This document shows positions 12,001-22,739 of a stretch of DNA of 64,000 nt, piece by piece. Under the pieces are notes generated by a model that saw only the letters and a program-made list of their open reading frames with translations, made no database searches and was not told where the DNA came from. The stretch is from Gonium pectorale (taxonomy: Eukaryota > Chlorophyta > Chlorophyceae > Chlamydomonadales > Volvocaceae), in assembly GCA_001584585.1 (NCBI GenBank), contig LSYV01000020.1, positions 1,205,261 to 1,269,260 on the forward strand, given 5' to 3'. Numbering within the stretch: position 1 is the first letter of the stretch; each line of letters opens with the position of its first letter. A program made the position numbers and the translations under genes.

Positions 12001-15000
12001 GAGGCTGCTTCGCAGCGGGAATCCGCAGCCGGCTTGCCCGCTGACGGTACTACCTGGGATGCGCCGGCTGTAGGCTCCCCGGCTCTGTGCTCCGCCCGAG
12101 ATAACGCCAGCGCGGCTGCCAGGGTCGAGGCCACGGCGCCGGCAGAGGCTTTTGCCCAGGTTGCGCCAGCTGCAGCGTCGTCTGCTGCGCTCCTCGTACC
12201 GAGTAAGTTTGTGAGCGGGACTTGGAGCGGACCGTCTGCATCAACTGGAGCAGCCAGCGCTCATCATGACTGTGAAGGTGGGGTTGACTGGCGCATCTGC
12301 GGGTGTGGCGATTCTACCTGCGACTTGTCATGTTTGTTTGCTTTACGCCATAGAAGCCTCAGCATATTGAAGGTGTTCAGCGCGCAATTGGTGGTCACGG
12401 GTGTCAAGCTGTCAACCAAGGGTGCACCTTCTTGCTGCTTGCAGAGATCCCGCTCGGGTCGTCTCCAGACATGCCGGGAAGCGTGGGCCAGCTGTTCACC
12501 GTCGCATGTACGCCCCCCACAGTAGATGAGGTGGACGAGTGCAAAGCCGGCGTGGACGCGTCCGTGGAGTCGGCAGCGTCAGCAGGCCAGACGCCGGCGG
12601 CTGACCGGGCAGAGCACGGCGACAAAGCGCCCGCCGTCCACATCGCAACCGCAGCCCCTTCGTCGGGCGCAACGCGGGGATCGGACGCCCCATCCGACGA
12701 GCGCACGGCCCAGCCACTCGTTACCTCACTGGTGGTTGGTGACCAAGGAGCGCTTCCAGAAACAGCCGCAGAGCCATCTGCGCACTCTGGAGAGGCAGAC
12801 TCTCTGGGCGCGGCTGCACCTGTTAGCCCGCCGTTACAGGATGCTGAGGCTGTGGAGCAGCCCGGCGACCTAGGCGAACGTTGCGCAGGTACCGTTGTTA
12901 TTAATCAAGGTGAGAGATGTTGCTTGTCCCTTCCAGTGCTTACATGGATATTCATCGCCTTCGCTCTCTTTACGCCGCAAGCTCCCCCTGCCGTCTTGTA
13001 CTGTACGCAGGCTCGTCTCATGAGGTGATGCAGGAGGCTGCGGCGTCTGCGGGTAGTGAGGGGACTGCTGGGCCGGCGGCATCCACGACTAGCGCGCGTG
13101 AGGCGGCAGCCACTCTATCGGGAGGCGCCGGCAGGGTGCTCATCCTGATGGACGGCGCCGATGGTGACCTCGTCATGAGCACTGTCTCGACGGACGGCAT
13201 CCCGTCGGAGGATTCCAGCGATGAGGGTGAGCGCCAATGCATGGGGGAGTTGACGTTCTGCGGCGCTCCTGCTGCTGCGGGCCATGATAGCATAGACGCT
13301 CTGACCAACGGAGATTTCTGTGTGTTGAGTACCGTAGAGGGGTGTGCGCAGGCTTGACGCGAGCACTCGTCCATCCCCAAAGCCAGCCAGCCCCTTAACA
13401 CTGTTTTCAGTGCAGCAGCAGTCTGGCGCTGCTTAGGGGTACGACGCCATGGCGCTGCGCTAAACGGCATGACCTCGGGTCTGGCATTCTTGGGTATGGT
13501 AGCCTGGTGCAGTGCCGGCGTTTCACCAAGTACAGTATCACACCGCCAACCTTCCCGATGTACACTTCTGCAGCGCTGGACCCACTTGTCGTCGAGAATG
13601 CTGCGACGGAGCAGCAAGAGCTCCCCAGGGCTCACGGGACAGGCCACGGCAACGCTGCGAAAGGCGACATTACCAACAGCTCCGGCATGGCATCGGCACT
13701 GGAAGCGATGGCAGCGCGGGCGAGAGTGGATGCCCCCGAGCTGTCCAGGTACGACATTTGATTGTACAACTGCGCAAACTTGCTGTTCCGGTTTTGATGC
13801 GTGTCTGGATACCCGCATCTTGCGTTCCATTTTGAACGATGGGCCGAACTCAGGGATTACTGGATTTCCTTCCTTGTTATACATCCATCTGCATTTTGCC
13901 CCGCAGGTCCATACCGCTGCCTAAAGATTCATCGACTAGGGCGCCGCAGCTGCAGCCGGCTGCGGAGGCAGCCGGCGCCGGGCTCGGCGCGGCAGCGCGT
14001 TCGCAGTCTAAGATCCCCAAGCCGCCTCTCGACGCTGCTGCCTCCAGCAGCACGGCGAGCGGGCGCTCAGGCCTTCCGCAGCTGTTGCTGCCTGCCTCAT
14101 CAGCAGCCTCACGAGATGCGCTCGTGGCAGGTGACGACGATGCTTCAGACCAGGGAGCCGACCTCGGCGACAAATCGAAGAGTATGGCCGCCGAGCCGCG
14201 GCCTCAACGGCCCTTCCGGGGGACCGCGGGAGGCCCGGCATCCTTGGCCGCTATTGCTGCGACGTCGCTTGCATGCCCAAGCGCGCTCGGGCTGCCCAAG
14301 CAGGCCGCTACGAAGGTGTCGGGGCCAAGCGGCAGCAGCGCCCGTGCCTTCGGGCTGCCGCCATTCAGCCCTACCAGGCCCACCGCGCCTCGAAGCGACG
14401 GCGGTGACGTGCGTGCCCACTTTGCTGAAGCCGCCCGAGCTCCCACTGCGACTATCTCTAGTCGGAGCGCTGGCGGCGCGGCGGCCGGCGCAGGCCCTGG
14501 GCACGCCGCACGGTCGCACGCACGTGCTATGGCCCGGGCGTTTGAGCAGCGGGCGCTCGGCGCGGCCGCAGCCGCTCCGCAACTCCTGGAGCCTGCCACC
14601 AGGCCGCCAGCCGGTGGCAGCGGCGCCCCGGGGCCCCGAGTTGAGGCGGACCCCGGCGCTGGTGGCAGGGCGCACGATCCACCGCTGTTGGGCAAGGCGC
14701 GCGGCGCGGCCAGGGGCGCCGAGGGTCCATCGGCACCCGCCAACTCTCCATGCCCGAACTATCCGGCAAAGCAATTTTCGGCAAGCATCGTGGCAGAGCG
14801 GCGCGAGGAGCAGCCCGTGCTGATGGGGCCGTTGCCGAGCGACACACCGAGGCAGCGCACGGAGCCAGGTGCCGCGCCTAGCCTGGAACGGTCCCTGGCT
14901 GCGCAGCAGTTTCTTGGTGAGGAACAGCAGGATGTCAGCTCCGACGAGGAGGGTGGCTCCCCTCATCTGCCACCGCCGCCGCGGGCGCGGTCAGCTGCTG

Positions 15001-17738
15001 GTGCGACAGAGGCCCCTGGTGCTGCCGCCTCTGAGCCGGCAGTGGCTGCCGGGCCGGCCTTCAGCGCGGCGGTGGCTGCAGCAAGGGCTGCAGCGCCATC
15101 TTGTGTGCCCGCAATGGAGCTGAAGGACAGTGGAAGCCGGGGCCGCACCCATGCGGCGCCCCAAGAACCGGGGCAGCCTGATCAAATGCCTAATGCGTCG
15201 CTGCGGCTGAAGCTGCGTCACGTACCCGCGGACGATCCGGAGCTGGCTGAGCCGTTGCAAGACGCCGAAGAGCCCCCAGTCGAGCCACGACAACAGCAAC
15301 AGCAACGCATATACGCCGCCATGTACCGTCCCGCAGCGCACCACGCCCCACGGGTCGTCCGGACCACCGGCACGGCTTCTACTCAGCCATCGGCAGCCGC
15401 AGCTGCGGTTCCGAGCCTCGCGCGTAGCAGCACGGGTGGCGGCGGCAGCATTCGCCGAAACCCAGACGGCCTGGTGGCGCGTGCCGCAGCCGCACTAGAG
15501 CACCACACGTCACGGATGATGCAGTCCCTGAACGCCCCGCGGCCTGGCTTGAGCGTGGCTTTCGGGCGGAGCTCCAGGCGCTCCTCGGGCCGCTCCGAGA
15601 ACATGGAGGCCCTCATTCGGTCGCATGACGAGGCCGCGATGACGGCGGCGCTGGAGGGGGCGGGGGAGCGGTCTCTTGTGCGAAAGAGCGTTGGCGGCAG
15701 CTTCACCAGCTCGGCTGCCGCAGCAGCCCAGGACCGCCCATGGCGGACAGGCGCCGCTCGCGTTTCGCTGCAGCGCTCCTCCGCGCCGCACCCATCGGTC
15801 CTCAACGCTGCAACGGCCGAGCGCGCAGCGTGTCCGGGCGGCGAGGAGGAGCCGGCGAGAGGCGTCAGCATTGTGCTACCGCCGCTCATGCAGGAGCTAC
15901 AGACCACCATATCTCTCCCTGTGGGGACGATACAGCAGTGTCCGCGGTCTCCGGAGCCAGAGACGCCGGGGGCGCACGCGGGAACGCAGCCCACCGCAGC
16001 CACTGAGGTGCAGCACATCCCGTCCTTGCCGATCCCGCCGTTCCAGTCCCCGCTTCCGACGCTGTCGGATCTGCCGTGCTTTCCGCAGGCGCCCATGGCG
16101 GACACACCGGAACAGCAGGCGCTGCGCAGCTCACCCGCCGAGCGCGTGACGGACACAGCGTCTTCGGCACAGCAGGAGAGTGCTTCGGGGCCGCTGCGGG
16201 TTCAGTCCCCGCTTCCGACGCTGCTGGAGCAGCCGCGCTTTCCCCAGACACCCATGGCCGAATCACCCGACCAGCCGTCGTCGCTGGGATCGTCCCCCGA
16301 CCGTGTTTCCGTCATGGCGCCACTGGACGGCAGGGGAACGGCTTCGCCGTCACGCCCGCCGCCGGCTCCTGTCGTGGAAGCGGGCATCCTGGACATGGTG
16401 CGGCCCTTGCGGTTGGATAGCGACTCGGGGGCCTGCACGGAGGTACCTAGCTCTTCCCCTCCTCCTTCGGAAGCAGTGGCAGCAGCCATGCAGCACGGCC
16501 CGGGCGCGCCGTCGGAGCGCGGAGGCGAGTACCTGGGCGCAGGCGAGGGGCCAGGTCCGCAGCAGGGGACAGCTCCCGTGCTTGGCGTGGCAAAGCGGGG
16601 TGAGGGGGCAGCATTTGACGGCGAGCAGGATGTGGAGGGGATCGAAGAGGTGGACAAAAAAGGGCGACAGGACAGCAATGATCTGGAAGTTTCTGAGGCC
16701 ACAGCCGCGCAGGAGGCCAGCTGCGAGCGCGTCAAGAGCACCATAGGTTCGGACAATGGTGGGCCTCCAGTGCTGCAGGGCCTGCAGCAGCACCAACTTG
16801 CGGAACGGGACACAGCCGCTGAGGCCGCTGAGCTGTATCATGAGATTTTCGGGACGGACAGCGAGGAGGACGACGAAGATGAGGAGGGAGACGATGAGGA
16901 TGAGGTGTCGCCGGAGGATCAGGCGGCGCTGGCGGCTGTCCTGGCCTCCGTCACACGCAGTCGGAGCTTCAGCCGCGCCCTGACCGGCAGCGCGCAGCGC
17001 CTGCCGTCCTTGGCCGCAGCCCCGCAGCCCCACACGGCCGCAGCGTCACAGCGGGGCGCGCTCGCGTCCGGCGCCTCGGCGCGCTCAGCAATGGCACCGC
17101 CGGCAAGTGTCGGCGACGCACCCAGCTGGGCGCGTCCCTCGGTCGACGCCTCGGCCTCCGCCAGTGGCGCCATCTACCGTCTGGACATGCACTCCCGGCC
17201 TGCGGCCGCTCCTTCCGTCGCCTCGTCAACCCTTAGCAAGGCCTCTAAGCTGAAGAACAAGGTTGGCAAGGCGCTGAAGAACCTCTTCAAGGCGGGTGGC
17301 AGCAAGGGCGGTGGAGCCGGCGACGGCGCGACCTCCGCAGCGCCCTCCCTCGTCGGTGGCGCCAGCACATTCGCAGGCGTCTCGCAGGCGGGCTCAGCGC
17401 TGGAGGGCTTGGCGGCACTGGACGGCTTCAGCCTTGCTGAAACCAGCGACACGGGGATGACCCACGGGTCGGCCGCCACGGAGCCCGGCGGCAGCCTACC
17501 AGGCAACAGAGAGAAGCGAAAGAAGAAGAAGCTTTGGACGCGCATGAAGCGCAAGCTGGGCAAGATTATTGGGGTGATACCGCGTTCGTGGGAAGTGGAA
17601 GCGCTGGCAGCGCAGCGGGCGGCCGCAGGGGTAGGGCCATCCACTGAAGGCGCATCGATTATGTCGCCGCTGGCGCCGCCGGTCGAGGCCACGCAGGAGG
17701 GGCCCGCCAAGGCCAGCACAGGACCGCAAAGCCTGTAG
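1..17738 (+). CDS. Giant Ala/Pro-rich, mostly disordered protein, 5'-partial (>=5,248 aa), unknown function
   Basis: Not recognised. The exon model is <4-139, 296-1791, 2006-6110, 6361-6425, 6610-8665, 8800-9240, 9443-12202, 12445-12909, 13011-13226, 13574-13748 and 13907-17738. Each junction has GT/AG ends and matching codon phase, and the reading frame stays open to the TAG at 17736. The first ATG lies at base 4, but the left edge cuts the locus, so the start is unproven. The protein is dominated by Ala, Pro, Ser, Glu and Gly. Two hydrophobic Ala/Val/Leu stretches lie near residues 612-634 and 676-698. Later come four copies of an SGPA-G-L repeat, long runs of EAPA-type repeats, an acidic Glu/Asp block near residue 4955, and two Lys-rich segments near 5085 and 5172. 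No catalytic motif was seen. A scaffold, matrix or membrane-tethered role is only a guess. Splitting into two or more genes cannot be excluded without transcripts. Confidence 0.7.
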
Positions 17739-18422
17739 CTGTCTGCATGTATGTGCATGGGGTATACCCAGAAGTTGCCAAGTAAATGCCAGTGTTAGGT
17801 GTTCTTACTGGTGCTGTGTTGAAAAGGAACAACGCTGGTGCTGTGCGCGAGGGACGGCTGATACGGGTATACTTGCGTGGACAGGGTGCCTCTTGCCCGC
17901 CAGTTTTGAAGGATTGCTTCTGGATTCCGTGCGTGCGTTTCAGCAGGGTCCAGGCAAGTACATGTTGGGATCGTTAACAGGCGAATTTGCAGGGGCTAAG
18001 GCCTTACGAGACGCAGGCGTGTTTCGGCGTGCACTGGCGCCCGGCAAGGCGAACAAGACTCATTCAACGTCCAGTGTACATTCTTCCTGTACATGATATG
18101 GCTTCCTTCGTGTCAACTGACAGCGCCGATTAGCGCATTGCTGGCTCATGAGCGCTCAGCGGAAGGGCCGCCGTATCAGCCATATCATTGGCTAATGGTT
18201 GCAGTCGTGGAAGGGCAGCATGCATGTATCAATGCATGCGTTTGTACTGCGGAGGGTGCTTGTTTGCCGTATTCTTAACCATTTTGCTAGTCGCTGTAGC
18301 TAGGCTTTGGGCCGTGGATGGACATGAAGGGCTCGTCTGGCTTCGGATCTGAACGGGGGGTTATCACAGCTTTTGGCGCGGTACTTTTTGTTTACGGAGG
18401 GTCACACAGTATGTGTACTGCG

Positions 18423-18437
18423 TGTAAGCACTTGTAA
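18423..18437 (+). terminator. Pair of TGTAA poly(A) signals
   Basis: TGTAA occurs at 18423-18427 and again at 18433-18437, about 690 bases after the stop of the giant gene. TGTAA is the usual polyadenylation signal in chlamydomonadalean nuclear genes, so a 3' UTR of about 0.7 kb is inferred. Confidence 0.5.
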
Positions 18438-18753
18438 AGGTTGGAATAGTGGAAGCACCTTTCAAGAGCAGGGTTTAACAAACGTCTGGAGCATGCCCAC
18501 AGTTTGCTATTGGATTAACGTATGCTCGGCTCGGCAGACCCTCGAAGCAACCCCGTACAACACTGTGTGTAGCGAATGCCTGCTGGCATCGGCATGACGC
18601 ACAAGCACCCATAAACTACGGGTAGCCTGCACTGCGATCATCGAGTCTGCGCTCTCGTCGGGCGGCCGCACTGGTGCACTGCAGCCGCTCAGCCACGCTG
18701 GTAATCGCCTACATGATGTGGCGCAGCGGCAAGCCGTACGAGGAGGTGGGCTT

Positions 18754-18772
18754 TGTGTGTGTGTGTGTGTGT
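18754..18772. repeat. (TG)n microsatellite
   Basis: Nine uninterrupted TG units read directly from the sequence, upstream of the LRR gene. Confidence 0.9.
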
Positions 18773-19019
18773 AGAGGGGAGCGCGCGTGAGCGTAGGCTC
18801 GGGGATGGCAAGAGAGACGGTGGGTTGGTGCTCTGCTCTGGGCGTCGGGAGGCCACGAGCTGCGAGGTGTACGACCCCCACCAACACACGGCATACAGGT
18901 TCAACTCAACACCGCCGGGTTGCCACATTCCCCCCACAGCACCGTCACCTTCCCCCGGATCAACACATTTCCGATTGCCACGCCGAAGCCAAGACTCTTT
19001 CACACATCACCCTACCCAA

Positions 19020-21597
19020 ATGGCCAGTGCAGCAGATGCCGAGCAGCATTCAGCTACCATATACGATGTGTATCGCTTCGTCCGGCCATTCGTGCGGGAC
19101 AGGGCGTCGCTACGATCGTTCCGTGTCTGCAGCATCGCTACGAGATTGGTTCACGACCGAGAGGAGATGTGTTTAGCTGTGAATGGTGTATCTGGAGAAT
19201 ATACGCTTGTGGCAGAAATTGAACGGCCGCTGAGCGCCATCCTAGCTCGCGGGTGTCGGCCAACCGACCTCGCGCTGAATTGCCATGATGCACGAGACAC
19301 CGCAACCCAGGCTCACTGGTATGCACAACGGCGTAGGAGACATACTACTAGGGCGGTCCTCGTATCCGATGTGCCAGGCACCGTTCATGGACATCACACG
19401 CATGCCATCACCGCCACCCATCTTCACCCATCCACCATCAACTATGCCAGAAATAGACACCAAGAGCCAATTATATTGCAACTGCTGCGCGGTGCCCATT
19501 TTGCTCTCACTATGTCCTTCCTTACCCCCGCAGCGTCGCCGCTCTGTCGAGCTTCGTAGGACTCGGTGTCACAAGCGTAACTCGCCTGTCGGCACATGGC
19601 CTCAACTTTACAGCGACGGCTGCAGGCTGCGCAGCGGCTGCGGCACCGTCCCTGACCTGCCTCACCCTGTCGGGCTGCCGGCTGCAGCACCTGCCGGTCG
19701 TAATCACTGCAGTCCGCACCTCCTTGCGGGAGCTGTCCCTTGCGCACTGCACCGCCTGGCCGCCGGACCTTGGCCCCGCGCTCCGTACGTGCCCCTGCCT
19801 GAAGCGCTTGACGCTTCATAACGACCTCGACACGTACGCTGACGGCGACTGCAGCGAAGGTTGTGCCCACAGCGGCGGCGGCGGCGCCGACGCTGGCAGC
19901 GACGGCCGAGGCGGTGTTGGCAATGGCAACGGCGGCAGCTTTAGCGCCAGCTGCAGTGCTGATGCCTGTGCTGGCCCGCCTCTGAACGTATTGGCGTTGA
20001 CGGTCAGCGGACTGACCGCGCTGACGCAGCTCCGGGAGCTCAGCCTCGACCTGCGGCTGTCGGCTTACGAAGCTACGTGCCACGCCGCCGTTGATGGCCT
20101 GTACGGCGGTACAGCAAGCGTAAACGGGGACGGAGAACTGACGGGGCAGTTGGCGGCCGAGCTCGCCGATGGCCTGGCCAACCTGACGCATCTTACGCGG
20201 CTGGAGCTGGGGGAGGCGGGGTCCGTGCCGCACCCCGACTGGCGCGTGCGCCTGCTGGCCTCACTGGCCCGCCTGCCCCGCCTGGCTGAGCTGACGTGGC
20301 CGCGGCTCGAGTGCGATGCCGCCGCGTCACGGGCACTAGCGACATGTTCGTCCCTCACGGCGCTGAGCGTGGAGAAGTTCCGGGCGCCGGGACCACTGGC
20401 GGCCGTCACGCTGGCAGCGGCAGCGACTGCGGGAGGGACACCGGCGTCGCCAGCGGACGGCAATGCTGCAGCGGACGGTGCTGTTGGCGCCCCGGGCTTA
20501 TCCATAACCGCACCGACGGGTGTGGCGGTGGCGAGGATGGCAGCGGCGGGAGCAGGGCAGGAGGCGCGCGAGGCGGCGCCTGCAGCGGCTGACGTGGATT
20601 CGGCCGCGGCAGGCTGCCACCCGATGCTGCTGCCGCTGCCCCCGAACCTCAGACGCTTGACCGCGCGCTACAGCGGCCTCGGCGGCGTCTCCATTGCGGC
20701 GTTGGCGGCGCTGCAGCTCCCACCGGGCCTGGAGCAGCTCCAGCTCCGAAACCCAAAGCTGGAGATCGGTGACACAGACGTGCAGCAGCCCGCCGGGACC
20801 CGTCTCCTTCCGGTGGCGGCCCTGGCGCTGGGCCTGGGTCTTGCAAAGCTAGCGACACACTGCCCGGGCCTCCACACGCTGCGGGTCATTAACGAGAGCC
20901 GGCAGCGCAATGCGCTGGCGGCGCCGGTGGGCTGGGCGCGCGACAGCGGTGGAGGCGGAGGCGGGGCCGGCGGCGGCCACGCGCCATGGCTGTCGGCGCT
21001 GTCGGGGCTGCGCTCTCTGCGGCGGCTGACGCTGAGCGGTCTGCAGCTGGGCAAGGTGGACGCGGAGGCTCTGGCTCGATGCGCCACGGGGCTGGAGGTG
21101 CGGTGCGGTTGGGCGGGTTGCCACTCCGTCCCATGTGGCCACTGATTGGTATCGGCGACGTTAGGGCCCCACGGCATCCCTAGCGCTGACGATGACAGCA
21201 CCCGAACTCAAGCCTGCATTCTGGGAGCGCGGGTCGCACTTTGGTGCCCAGGCCACATGTCGCGTCCAACGGGTATGGCCGTTTGGTATGCACTGTAGTT
21301 AGGGCAGGGTCTCGGTGGTTCTCATCACGGGAGGGCTGCATGTCCCTCCCGCTGTCTGCGCCCTTTCTCGCCTCTCCGCCTGTAACCTTTCCACAGAAAA
21401 AAAAACTGGATTTTGGAGTTAAAAAGCTCTTCGTCCCGATCACATACTTGTGCATTGTCCGCCTTCCACACCCACACCATGCCCTCCTGCAGGAGCTGTA
21501 TCTTGTGCCGCTGGGGAGCGTCTCATCGGCCGCCGTGCCGGTCCTGCGCGGCATGGGCCTGCGCCGCCTGGTGCTGCCGTACGAGCGGCACGCCTAG
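19020..21597 (+). CDS. Leucine-rich-repeat protein with F-box-like N-terminus (655 aa)
   Basis: Three exons, 19020-19318, 19534-21097 and 21493-21597, join in phase (phase 2, then phase 0) to give 655 residues. The N-terminal ~50 residues (Phe-Val-Arg-Pro-Phe..., then a Leu-Arg-Ser-Phe-Arg-Val-Cys segment) resemble a degenerate F-box. From about residue 110 onward there are irregular leucine-rich repeats of the LxxLxLxxC type, for example near residues 140, 162, 187, 262, 315, 347, 468, 494 and 592. Gly/Ala-rich low-complexity inserts near 205-240 and 390-460 separate them. F-box/LRR proteins select substrates for SCF ubiquitin ligases; that role is inferred only. The ATG was chosen because it is the first in frame before the F-box-like part. 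A TGTAA signal follows about 500 bases after the stop. The alternative is a plain LRR protein with no F-box. Confidence 0.75.
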
Positions 21598-22092
21598 GCG
21601 CGTACGGCAAGCATGCTGACTGGCCCCGCGGAGCCAAGCTCGCTCAGCCCACCCCAGCAACGCAACCTGACCAAGCAAACGTCGATGCACGACGTCCTAC
21701 AATCCGTGCCACGTGGACCCCCCCGGGACAGCCTGCAGGCAGGGTGTTTGGAACGTATACCCGCAGGGCACTGTTCATCGTGTCATGAGGCAATGCGAGC
21801 ATAATTGTGTATACCCATCGGGGCTAAGGAACGTCGAATGCTTGAGATAATTGAATTTGTGGCCTGTCGCTGATGCGGTGCCGCACACCCGCACTGCGCA
21901 CTATGGTACGGTGCCCGTCAGCCCGTGCGTGCGTCCTGGTCGTACCGCTGGTGAAGCGGTGCGTGCACATACACTATCTACACATCTCCTGGCATATTGG
22001 TTGTGATGGGCCAGCCGTTGGCTGGCCCACCACTGGTCACCGGTGCGCTGGCCCATCGGTGAGCACCGTATGTGCCCCAGGGCCAAAAGCGC

Positions 22093-22097
22093 TGTAA
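22093..22097 (+). terminator. TGTAA poly(A) signal of the LRR gene
   Basis: TGTAA lies about 500 bases downstream of the LRR stop codon on the same strand, a normal 3' UTR length for this group. Confidence 0.5.
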
Positions 22098-22739
22098 GCG
22101 TCAGCATACCGGTACTTGACGCGCAGCGCACGAAACCTTCCTCTGCGAGAGGGGAGCGGGGAAAAGCAGCGAAGGCACCACAGGCCCGTTGATGCACACT
22201 CTCTTGCCCCTTAATAGGTAGCCAAGCTGGGTGTGGAGCACAAGTGCAGTGCGGGCGTCTTAACGCTTGCAACACGGCTCCGCAACTCGACATTGCAAAG
22301 ATTCTCGAGGTCCCCTGCCCACCCCGAAGCAACAGCTGCCTTGCCGTCCCAGCCTCGCCCGCAAAGGTCGCGCCGCATCCAGCCCCTGAAGCTGGCAAGC
22401 ATGTCTTTTGGAGACCCTTACCTATTGGAGACCCTTAACGCCTTCCACTTCAGTGCTAGAGGCCTGTGCGGCGGGCCTGTAGCATTTGGCCGTACAGATA
22501 CGTCCGCGAGCTCTGGTAAGAACTCAAAGTTGACAGGGACCACGCGGTCCTGTATATCGCGCCTCTCTAAGTAAGTCACATCCGGCAGCCGTGGCAACAG
22601 CCACGGCCACCAGCAACACAGGGCCGTGCTGCAGGCCGGCCAGCCACCAACAGTACCAGGAAGGAGGTCAGCAACAGTGACAGCGACGGAAACACCGCCG
22701 GCGACGGGGACGTTTCCAAAAGCACTCGCGGAGGCGCAC
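22098..22739. other. Convergent intergenic stretch
   Basis: This lies between the LRR gene (+) and the first sulfotransferase-like gene (-). Short open frames exist on both strands, but none has coding-like composition or a copy downstream of the paralogous sulfotransferase gene. No TGTAA signal for the minus-strand gene was seen. Confidence 0.4.

Larger units (their letters stand above)
17739..19019. other. 3' UTR of the giant gene plus promoter region of the LRR gene
   Basis: No convincing exon was seen here. Besides the TGTAA pair it holds a (TG)n microsatellite near 18754-18772. The last ~100 bases before 19020 are C/A-rich and could be 5' UTR of the downstream LRR gene. Confidence 0.5.

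Noticed and set aside
19442..20233. Minus-strand frame opposite the LRR gene
   Set aside because: It overlaps a well-supported plus-strand LRR coding exon and shows only the complement of its codon bias.
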